Shown here piece after piece: positions 6,902 to 13,169 of a DNA stretch of 13,356 nucleotides. The first letter of the stretch is position 1, and every line of letters starts with the position of its first letter. A program made the position numbers and the translations under genes. This DNA comes from DAOTXR01 sp034435375. Lineage in GTDB: Bacteria; Chloroflexota; Anaerolineae; Aggregatilineales; UBA3940. The notes under the pieces are model-generated. The model had not been told where the DNA came from and ran no database searches. It was given only the letters and a program-made list of their open reading frames with translations. Location of the stretch: the NCBI GenBank assembly GCA_034435375.1, contig DAOTXR010000057.1, positions 1 to 13,356 of the forward strand, in the 5' to 3' direction.

Positions 6902-8714
6902 TGTACCCGCCGAACTGAAGCCCGACGAACGGGTCGCCGTTCCAGTCGAAGCGCAGCTCGACATCCAGCGCCTGCCCCGGCTCGACCACGAGCGGCAGCA
7001 GCCCGCCACCGGCCTGCACGAGGGGGCCGATGGGGTAGGCGTCGTCCAGCACGACCGGCGAGAACACGGCGGCCACATCCGCAGCCAGCACGGTGATGGG
7101 CTGCATGTGAGGGTTGAACAGCCGGACGCTGACGACCAGGTCGCCCGGACGGGCCTGCGTGCCCTCGGTCTTCATCTCCAGGATAACCACATCCAGGTTG
7201 GAGACGGTCAGACCCCCGGGCGGCTCGTAGGCCAGCGTGAAGTCCGCCGCTGCGTCTCCCACCTGCACACGCAGCGCCGGGTCTGCCAGGCTGTGCGGCA
7301 CGAGAAACGCCGCTGCAGCGCGCAGCGACTGCCCGGCCTCAAGTGTGGTAGGCTGGAAGGGTGGATAGCGCAGGATGGCGTTATCGACTGCCACCGGCGC
7401 ATAGCGTGCGCCGCTTGCGTCAATGACTTCGAGGCCGAGGCTGCCGGTGTCCACCCGCCCCAGCGCCTCAAGGTTGAGGTCGATCAGCAGATAGACCCAC
7501 TCGCCCGGCAGGGGTGAGGCGGCAGCACCACCACTCGAAGCGCTGTTGAGCACGGTGATCGAAACGACCTCGCCCAGCGCAGCAGACACACCTTCGGGAA
7601 CGCGGTCTGCGCCTGCCGGTGAGGCCAGGCCAGGCGTCTCCTGCCCGGCCAGATACTCCCCGTAGACGACCAGCCGGTCGGGCGCCAGATCCTCCAGAAG
7701 CACGACGACAATGCCCGGCTCGGACTGGTCGAAGATCGACACCTCCTGCCGGCTCACCCGCTCCGAGCCGGTGACCTGAAAAGTGAGCACCTGGCCGGTG
7801 CTCATGCGCACCCGGATTTCATCGCCTGCAGCAAGCAAGTTGAGAAACTCAGCGCTGGCCGGAGTGTAGGGGATGCCCAGCACCGGGCGAATGACCAGCC
7901 CCAGCACGGCGCTGGCAACATCCGGGTCTTCGGCAAACTGCCACTCGGCGATCTCGACTTCGCGCTGCTGGACGGGGAAGACACGCGACGGTCCGCCGGA
8001 AGGCGCCAGTTCCAGGAGCACGGGGTAGTAGCCGCGCAGGTCATCGCCTGCCCGGATGGGCCGGTCGATGTCCTCCAGCGCCAGCGGCGTCGGGGTGGGA
8101 GACTCATACGGCAGCAGGGACTGCGCGGTGGCTACCGCAGCGGTGGCGGTCAGGTCAGCCTCGCTCAGAGGCTCCCCGTCGAAGGCATGGCGCAGGATGA
8201 AGAAAGCCAGACACAGCACCACGAGCATCACACCGGCGAGGGGCAGGAGCGTACGGGGCGCCAGCGTCTGCTTCTTCTCCACAGGCCGGGCGTCCTCAAC
8301 CGGCAGCCCGGCGCGCAGCCGCTCGCGGATGCGGTCGGAGACCTTGAACCAGCGGATCGCGCCATCCGGCTTGCGGACGGTCGGGATGCGCGGCGCGGGG
8401 CTGGCGAGGTCCGGGTACTGGCCGGTGTAATAGAGGAGGCACTCGTCAATCACGCTCAGCCGGTCGATGTCGCTCACGACCGTATCCGGCCCGAAGGTGT
8501 CATCCACTGCCTGCTGGAGCGCTGCCTCATAGAAGGGGCGGTCGGGGCAGGCCAGCCACAGTTCTTCAAGCACCCCGCCGGGCATAAGCAGCAGCTCATC
8601 CAGCGTGTAGAAGCGGTTGAGGTCAACCGTCTCCGGCGTCAGCATCAGCGGGTCAAACGGCTGAGCAGGTGCGTCCGTTGTGATCCGGGTATCGGTGATC
8701 TGGTGATCTGTCAT
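6879..8714 (-). CDS. Single-pass surface protein with sortase-like and Ig-like domains (611 aa)
   Basis: The ATG at 8714 overlaps the previous stop by 4 bp (ATGA) and has GGGAG upstream, so I prefer it to the in-frame start at 8783. Residues 1-150 are a cytosolic region of unknown fold. One membrane helix lies at about 156-175, followed by an Ala/Thr/Pro linker (ESPTPTPLALED). Residues about 250-357 resemble the sortase beta-barrel in pattern (LLAAGDEIRVRMSTGQ, then GIVVVLLED and DRLVVYGEYL). There is no catalytic Cys or His where a TLxTC motif would lie, so it is probably inactive. Two beta-rich DUF4352-like segments follow (about 382-497 and 503-611). The topology suits a channel or surface component next to VirB6 and the pilin. 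The domain calls are by pattern only. Confidence 0.75.
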   Translation of the reverse strand: MTDHQITDTRITTDAPAQPFDPLMLTPETVDLNRFYTLDELLLMPGGVLEELWLACPDRPFYEAALQQAVDDTFGPDTVVSDIDRLSVIDECLLYYTGQYPDLASPAPRIPTVRKPDGAIRWFKVSDRIRERLRAGLPVEDARPVEKKQTLAPRTLLPLAGVMLVVLCLAFFILRHAFDGEPLSEADLTATAAVATAQSLLPYESPTPTPLALEDIDRPIRAGDDLRGYYPVLLELAPSGGPSRVFPVQQREVEIAEWQFAEDPDVASAVLGLVIRPVLGIPYTPASAEFLNLLAAGDEIRVRMSTGQVLTFQVTGSERVSRQEVSIFDQSEPGIVVVLLEDLAPDRLVVYGEYLAGQETPGLASPAGADRVPEGVSAALGEVVSITVLNSASSGGAAASPLPGEWVYLLIDLNLEALGRVDTGSLGLEVIDASGARYAPVAVDNAILRYPPFQPTTLEAGQSLRAAAAFLVPHSLADPALRVQVGDAAADFTLAYEPPGGLTVSNLDVVILEMKTEGTQARPGDLVVSVRLFNPHMQPITVLAADVAAVFSPVVLDDAYPIGPLVQAGGGLLPLVVEPGQALDVELRFDWNGDPFVGLQFGGYKFIAVLR

Positions 8715-9561
8715 AATCCATCTCCCTGGGGTTTCGTGGATGGCTCGCCACCGGCGTCCGGTCGCTTGAGGCGGGGAAGCCACGCTGTCTTCACGCTGAC
8801 CTGAGTCTCATCTGCCTGTCCGGCGGCGGCTGCTCCGGAAGAAGTAGCCAGCAGGATATGGCTGGCGATGGGCGCTGCGCGGCGGTCGAGGTAGTCGCCC
8901 AGGCGCGGGTCGCCTGCGGCCATGCCACCCGGCGCGCCTGCGAGTGGAATGGTCACCAGCGCCTCCCGCACAGCCTCGAGCGCCGCTTCCTGGGTCGGGT
9001 AGCCGCCCTGCGGCGCATGCTGGATGGCCTGGCTCATGGCGGTCGATACCGCCTCGCGCAGCCCGGTCAGGTCGGCTGAATCGAGACGGATTTCCGCCTC
9101 AGCCTGCGGGGAAGCGGCAGCCTGCCCACTCCCTGACGTCGCGGGTGGCGGCCCAGGCTGAGCTGCGACCGGCGCGGCAGGTGTCTCCGAGGGAGGACGC
9201 TGCCTGCCGAATCCCCCTTCGTCCAGGAACAGCCCGCCCAGCGGCCCCATCATGCGCTGAGACAGCGCGCCCTCGTAGAAGCCCTGGGCGGCGCCCTTGA
9301 GCGTGCTCTCGTCAGGCAGGACAAAGCTGCCCAGCGCTGAGGCGGAGTACAGCGTGTCCATGCCGGAGAGCGCGCTGCCTGCCACCTGCGCCAGGCTGGC
9401 GCCCGCGCCTGCGGCGACCGCCGCGCCCGCTCCGGCAGTGGCGACCGTCAGCGCCAGCCCAGCGCCTTGCCGAGACTGACCACCCGCACCCTGAAGAAGG
9501 GGGCGACGAGATACGAGAGCGCCAGCAGGAACACGACGATGGTGAAGACCACAGGCAGCAG
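8711..9561 (-). pseudogene. VirB6/TrbL-like membrane protein, N-terminus missing and frameshifted
   Basis: Just after a TAG at 9562-9564, one frame reads a strongly hydrophobic helix (LPVVFTIVVFLLALSYLVAP) and then FFRVRVVSLGKALG, and stops at 9448. The downstream frame continues LALTVATAGAGAAVAAG. One missing C near 9455-9461 (GGCTG where GGCCTG would restore the frame) explains the break. The rest, to the stop at 8711, is intact: a Gly/Ala-rich membrane-associated stretch, a Pro-rich linker, and a helical tail with LTGLREAVSTAMSQAIQHAP. Hydrophobic VirB6/TrbL proteins commonly end in such soluble tails, and the place in the operon fits. Upstream helices expected for the family are absent. 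The 442-codon open frame at 8711-10039 is a chimera of this gene and the preceding topoisomerase fragment, crossing the helix out of frame. The family assignment is moderate. Confidence 0.5.
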
Positions 9562-10072
9562 CTATTTCCGCCAGGCCCGTCACAGGAGCTTCAGCGCGGT
9601 GCAGCTTCCAGCGGCGCAGCTCAGGTGCGACCGCCTCGTGCACCAGCAGGTCAATCATCCGCCGGGTGCGCCAGGCGTCCACCAGGTGCAGGTCAAGCTC
9701 GTGCGGCGCCTCAAACGCCTCGCGGATCACCTCATCGTCCAGCCAGGGAAGCACGACCCGCCGGACTTTGTCCCGGTCACCGTCGGGCAGGCACTGCATG
9801 ATGTCCCAGGCGAGCGCCTCGCCAGCCTGCCCCGGCGTGGTGGCGCAGATGATGAGCCAAGCTTTACCCGCCGACGCCCGCAGGTCCTCGACCAGCGGCA
9901 GGCTGTCAGGGGCGGTTTGATAGCGCTCCTCAACCTGGCCACCGACGCTGACGGTCAGGCCACCGGCAGCCAGCTCGCGCGCCGGGCCAGGGAAGACCAT
10001 CACCCGGAAGCGCCTGCCCAGCCCGGGCCGCAGCCGCACAGCCTTATCGAGCGTTTCGACAATGCAGATGCG
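9562..10072 (-). pseudogene. Type IA DNA topoisomerase fragment (TOPRIM part only)
   Basis: The frame reads RICIVETLDKAVRLRPGLG, matching the N-terminal IVESPAKAKTI-type strand of TopA/TopB with its conserved Glu. Later comes KVRRVVLPWLDDEVIREAF, then ELDLHLVDAWRTRRMIDLL. These match the KVKRIVFNEIT and ELDLNLVNAQQARRILDRL stretches that close the topoisomerase I TOPRIM region. The central DPDREGE motif is changed: here it is TPGQAGE (about 9818-9840), so both acidic DxD residues are gone and only the GE remains. Only about 160 residues survive; the domain carrying the catalytic Tyr is missing. There is no proper start codon at the N-terminus: the frame opens inside the M23 gene, and the GTG at 10039 would omit the IVE strand. 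Topoisomerases are common cargo of conjugative elements. The homology is convincing; loss of function is very likely. Confidence 0.7.
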
Positions 10073-11192
10073 CGCCCGTCGAGCAGCCGGTCGAGCCGAT
10101 ATACCCCAGCGTCTGGCCGGGCGTGGTGCTCTCGCCGGTTGAGGTGTTAAATCCCGACAGGTGCGCGCCCCAGATCACCACTTCATGCCCTCCGACGACT
10201 GCCGTGTGACGGACGAAGTTGCCGTAGCCGGTGTGCGGAGGCAGGCTGCCTGGCTCGGAAGAGCAGTCCGGGCCATCTTCGTCCACCCCGGCAAAGGTGA
10301 CGCTGCCTGCCACTGGCAGCGTGTCGTAGTACGGTGAGCCAGCGTAGATGGCGTAGTCAACGCCGTTGTGCAGCCAGGGCCGGTCTGCCGGGCAGCCGGC
10401 GCCCAGCAGGCCGGTGGGCGTCTCCACACAGCCGAAGCCGCGCGAGGTCCAGAACCCATCCATCACCGGGTGGCGGGTGAGCAGGAAGCCGGGCACGTAG
10501 GCGCCCGGGGCGAAGGTCCCCTCTGGTATGAGCGTGACTTCGCCGGTCGTGCAGGTCGGGTCGTAGGCGTTGATCCACACCCCAACGTTGCTGCCGATGG
10601 AGTGGCTGTGGACCATCTCCTCAATATCAACGACATCCAGCGGGTCGAGCACATAGCCCAGCCGCCACACCTCCGGCGCGGGGATGAGCGCTGCCACCCG
10701 CACCGTGCGCTGCTCGCCGGGCTGGAATACGGTCACGCTGTCGTCAAGCGCAAGCGGCGCAAGGCCGATGAGGTTGTGCGCTTCAGCGGAGATGCCCCAG
10801 GCTCCCGCTGTGTGGGTCAGGCCATCCGGCTCGATCACTTCGAGCACGTACAATTGGGCAAAGGGGTAGAACTCATAGGCTGAGGTCAGTGAGGCGTTCT
10901 CGACCGTCACATCCCAGGAGGCTGCCCACCAGGTGGTCTCAGCGCCGGTGTCCGGGTCTTCGACAAAGAGCGGCCCGTCTACCCGCACCTCGTCCATCCA
11001 CACCCAGATGCCGAGGCCGATGCCGCCCACCCCGCCGATGCAGACGTGCCGCGAAAGCGGAAAATCGCTCATCAGCTCATACGGTGTCGGCGACGGGTAG
11101 GGCGTATAGGTCGCCGGAGGCGGCGTCAGCGTCTCCCAGCCCGGCGGCATGGTGTGCGTCGGCAGCGGGACTGATGTCGGGCAGGTCCACAC
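10044..11192 (-). pseudogene. M23 (LytM-type) cell-wall peptidase, cut off after the HLH motif
   Basis: M23 zinc peptidases cut peptidoglycan cross-bridges and commonly open the wall for type IV machines in thick-walled cells. Numbering from the GTG at 11192, a Thr/Pro linker (1-40) leads to a beta-rich Ig-like domain (about 44-215). The peptidase domain has HNGVD (275-279, the HxxxD zinc motif), WGAHLS (342-347) and HLH (375-377). The three zinc ligands are therefore present, but the protein ends five residues later at TAA. The closing beta strand is missing, because the sequence passes there into the topoisomerase fragment in another frame. This piece has no signal peptide of its own. It is most likely the continuation of the PPC-domain protein at 11077-11772, separated by a frameshift near 11185-11195. 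Confidence 0.8.
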
Positions 11193-11772
11193 CGGCAGGT
11201 GCGCCGCCCAGGTTGGGCGTCGGCGTGAGCGTCGGGGCAGGCTGGGTAGCCGTGGGCTGGGGTGTGCCGGTTGCGATGGGGCTGGGCGTGCGCGTCGGTG
11301 TGGCAGTGGGCAGAGGCGTCAGGTCCACCACGCGCAGCACGTACCAGCCTTCATCCACAGTGGTATTGAGCACCTCAATCGCATACCAGCCTTCGTCGCT
11401 GGCGCTGAAGGTCACGGCGGCGTTGGGGCTGGAGGGATGGTTGTTCGTCCCGACCGGGCTGCTGTCCAGGCCGTAGACTGTCAGCGCCAGATCCAGCCCC
11501 GGCGTGGCGATGGCCTCGACGCGGTAGGTCCCGGCATACGCTGCCGGAGGGCTGATGAGCGCCCGGAACCAGTCCGGGTCGCCTGCCGGGCTGATGGTCA
11601 GGTCGTTCAGCTCAGCGCCGACCGGGATAGCGGCGGCTTCGGTCAGCGTGTCGTTCTCTTCATATGAGTCCGGGGCCGGGGCCTGCGCCCGGGCGGCAGG
11701 CGTGAATGCGGTCAGCGCGATACCGGTCAGCAGGAGGGTGGTAAGTCCGATAAAGAGCCTTTGATGTTTCAT
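11077..11772 (-). CDS. Secreted PPC-domain protein, probably the N-terminal part of the M23 peptidase
   Basis: The ATG at 11772 has AGAGGA about 7 nt upstream. Residues 1-29 are a clear Sec signal peptide (basic MKHQR, hydrophobic core, ARA before QAPAP). Residues 35 to about 155 look like a PPC (pre-peptidase C-terminal) beta-sandwich: DSYEENDTLTEAAAIPVG, GDPDWFRALI, and a closing EGWYVLRV strand. A Thr/Pro linker (PTATPTRTPSPIATGTP) follows. From about codon 195 (APAGVDLP) the residues become Asp/Ala-rich and unlike the linker. The +1 frame there reads WTCPTSVPLPTHTMPPGW and leads into the M23 domain. So one secreted protein with a PPC domain, linker, Ig-like domain and M23 domain was probably split by a small indel. 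The last 35-40 residues of this frame are likely not native. Confidence 0.75.
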   Translation of the reverse strand: MKHQRLFIGLTTLLLTGIALTAFTPAARAQAPAPDSYEENDTLTEAAAIPVGAELNDLTISPAGDPDWFRALISPPAAYAGTYRVEAIATPGLDLALTVYGLDSSPVGTNNHPSSPNAAVTFSASDEGWYAIEVLNTTVDEGWYVLRVVDLTPLPTATPTRTPSPIATGTPQPTATQPAPTLTPTPNLGGAPAGVDLPDISPAADAHHAAGLGDADAASGDLYALPVADTV

Positions 11773-11782
11773 GCGTTGTCCT

Positions 11783-11935
11783 CTACAGCCGCAGTGTACA
11801 GGCCGTGATGAGAAGGCCGAGCGTGCCGGCGATGATCAGGCCGGGCAGGCCGAAGAAGCGGCTGGCAAGCAGCGCCAGCGCCACCGTCCCGGCGACCATC
11901 ACCACAAGCGCCAGCAGGCGTCCCATCTGCCTCAT
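11783..11935 (-). CDS. Small two-helix membrane protein (50 aa)
   Basis: The ATG overlaps the TGA of the LuxR-type gene by 4 bp (ATGA), and the stop lies 10 bp before the PPC protein start. The product is almost wholly hydrophobic, with two predicted helices (about residues 6-23 and 28-46). It has a basic MRQMGR start and ends in CTLRL. A single Cys near the C-terminus (ITAC) is at the wrong end for a lipoprotein. I do not recognise a family. The tight overlaps on both sides support it as a real gene; it could be a membrane partner of the regulator or an assembly factor of the secretion system. Confidence 0.65.
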   Translation of the reverse strand: MRQMGRLLALVVMVAGTVALALLASRFFGLPGLIIAGTLGLLITACTLRL

Positions 11936-12594
11936 GCGACCTGCTCAACCTGCGGCAGGCAGTCGGGCTTGGTGAGCACGCCCACCAGGCCATGCCGGAT
12001 AGCCGCTACAATTGCCTGCTCATTCGTTTCGACATCCAGCTTCCGTCGGATCTGCGACTGGGCGTAGTACAGCGAGTGCCGGGTGCGCCTGAGCTCCCTG
12101 ACCAGGCGGTTGTTCTCTATGCCCACTGCCATCAGCCGCAGCACGCCCAGCTCGGCGGCGGTGAGGTGAAAGTCACCTCCCCTGTCCGGCGATGGCACAA
12201 AATACGTGCAGCCTGCTGCGACCCCCTGTAGCACCGGCCCAAGCAGCGGCGACAGGGCCATCTCACGCAAGAGCGTCGCCCGCGTCATGGGGTACTGCTG
12301 GGCAAGCGCAAGCTGCGGCTCGCAGGTGGGTGCCATGGCGACTATACGAGGCGGCGACTTGAGCGCGGAGAGCGCGGTGAACATCTCGCGCGGGACAGGC
12401 TCAAGAATCTCCATGTCGAGCAGCAGGAGGTCCGGCTCAGCCTGCTTCAGCGCAGCGATGAGGTCGTCATCTGCGGTGACCGGTGGCTTCAACAGCTCAA
12501 AGTGGGGGTTGCCCGAAAGCTGCCTGCGTAAGGCATGGCTCAGGTCGTAGGGCCCGGCGATCTGGAGCCGGGGCCGGCTGGGCGTTTCTTCCAT
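11932..12594 (-). CDS. LuxR-type regulator with receiver-like N-terminus, first gene of the transfer operon
   Basis: Residues about 142-205 form a GerE/LuxR helix-turn-helix: FHLTAAELGVLRLMAVGIEN, then RHSLYYAQSQIRRKLDVET and EQAIVAAIRHGL. Residues about 9-90 resemble a receiver domain. D60 in LLLLDMEIL is at the phospho-acceptor place, but the N-terminal acidic pair and the conserved Lys are not evident, so phosphorylation is doubtful. The ATG at 12594 has GGAGG 4-5 nt upstream and gives 220 aa. The frame stays open to an ATG at 12684, which begins about 7 nt after a predicted -10 box. A leaderless 250-aa form is therefore possible. As the first gene behind the only promoter I can see, it probably controls the transfer genes. 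The effector signal is unknown. Confidence 0.85.
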   Translation of the reverse strand: MEETPSRPRLQIAGPYDLSHALRRQLSGNPHFELLKPPVTADDDLIAALKQAEPDLLLLDMEILEPVPREMFTALSALKSPPRIVAMAPTCEPQLALAQQYPMTRATLLREMALSPLLGPVLQGVAAGCTYFVPSPDRGGDFHLTAAELGVLRLMAVGIENNRLVRELRRTRHSLYYAQSQIRRKLDVETNEQAIVAAIRHGLVGVLTKPDCLPQVEQVA

Positions 12595-12640
12595 CCAACC
12601 TCCTCCCCGATGCTGGTTGGGAATGGTGCCCTGGTGGGGT

Positions 12641-12648
12641 ACCTCCTT
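12641..12648 (-). promoter_or_regulatory. Orphan Shine-Dalgarno sequence in the LuxR leader
   Basis: AAGGAGGT is present on the minus strand about 47 nt before the LuxR ATG, but no ATG, GTG or TTG follows at a useful distance. The actual start has its own GGAGG. It may be a ribosome standby site or a lost start. Confidence 0.3.
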
Positions 12649-12691
12649 AATGTGTGCTGGCGCGGGCGCACCATCAGAACGCATGTTCGCA

Positions 12692-12720
12692 ATAATAGAA
12701 CGGACGTGCTATCGCCGCAA
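12692..12720 (-). promoter_or_regulatory. Predicted sigma70-type promoter of the transfer operon
   Basis: On the minus strand, TTGCGG (12715-12720) is followed after 17 bp by TATTAT (12692-12697), a five-of-six match to the -10 consensus. The -35 matches in three of six. Transcription would start near 12685, about 90 nt before the LuxR ATG at 12594 and right at the in-frame ATG at 12684. It is the only good promoter I see ahead of the leftward cluster. Confidence 0.5.
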
Positions 12721-12734
12721 CCGATTTTGAGGGG

Positions 12735-12754
12735 TTCCACGAAAACTTGTGGAA
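12735..12754. promoter_or_regulatory. Inverted repeat upstream of the operon promoter (possible operator)
   Basis: TTCCAC and GTGGAA form perfect 6-bp arms around an 8-bp centre. The site lies 15 bp upstream of the predicted -35 box, a typical activator position. An autoregulatory LuxR-type site is possible but nothing identifies the binding protein. Confidence 0.35.
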
Positions 12755-12831
12755 GAAAGAGGATTTTCTAACCTAGATCAAACAAATACCTAGGCTTACT
12801 TCTGGCTGGGGCCCAGGCTGGAGAAAGGGGA

Positions 12832-12933
12832 ATGATGAAGCTCTACCAGAAAGGGTGGCCCGAAAGAGGAGGGTGCATCCCACTTTGGGGGCGAGAAATC
12901 AAGCAGCGGCGGCCCAAAGGGCGTCAATGGTGA
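12832..12933 (+). CDS. Possible very small ORF (33 aa), uncertain
   Basis: Two adjacent ATG codons follow GGAGAAAGGGGA at a good distance. The frame runs to TGA at 12931, with a basic product ending RRPKGRQW. No family is recognised, and chance is a fair explanation at this length. It is the only rightward ORF with a good ribosome binding site in the intergenic region. Confidence 0.2.
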   Translation: MMKLYQKGWPERGGCIPLWGREIKQRRPKGRQW

Positions 12934-13102
12934 TTTGACATATCACTCGGAAAGCACATCAGCGATCTCATGCCCTAATGTTTGATCATCTCGATAAGCT
13001 TTTCAGGGTCACGACCGTCAACCTAAACAGGAGGTTGTTCTGACACCTCGTTTTATCAGCCACTACTTGGTGCGGCGCTATCCGTACAATGATGACCCGC
13101 TC

Positions 13103-13108
13103 TATAAT
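13103..13108 (+). promoter_or_regulatory. Possible -10 box for the helicase-like gene
   Basis: A perfect TATAAT lies 61 bp before the ATG at 13170. No convincing -35 hexamer is found 16-18 bp upstream, so the site would need an activator or be fortuitous. Confidence 0.3.
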
Positions 13109-13169
13109 TGGCACAAGGATCCAGACTCATTCTCACCTGTAGGTCTTAAGGCTACCAAAGGCTATACCC

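Larger units (their letters stand above)
12595..13169. other. Divergent intergenic region between the element operon and the helicase-like gene
   Basis: This 575-bp region separates the leftward operon from the rightward gene at 13170. From about 12,720 it is clearly less GC-rich than the operon. It holds the operon promoter and inverted repeat (listed separately), and a direct repeat ACCTAG at 12771-12776 and 12788-12793, the second inside a CCTAGG palindrome. It also holds a GGCTGG direct repeat around CTGGGGCCCAG (about 12803-12821) and one or two doubtful short ORFs. A rightward frame without a start codon, about 12996-13192, reads FISHYLVRRYPYNDDPLYNW after GGAGG and could be a gene remnant. 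I see no tRNA, no clear terminator and no identifiable attachment site. Confidence 0.6.

Noticed and set aside
8187..8804. Rightward 205-codon frame opposite the 611-aa surface protein
   Set aside because: Antisense shadow; the leftward gene has a clear membrane helix, linker and beta domains.
8711..10039. A single natural 442-aa protein
   Set aside because: The first part is a topoisomerase fragment, the last part a VirB6-like tail, and the middle covers a real membrane helix out of frame; treated as two pseudogenes.
12789..12821. CCTAGG and CTGGGGCCCAG palindromes as an attachment site
   Set aside because: Short palindromes are common; there is no matching second copy in the window and no conserved serine-integrase att layout I can recognise.
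12935..12963. Rightward promoter based on a perfect TTGACA
   Set aside because: No acceptable -10 box lies 16-18 bp downstream.
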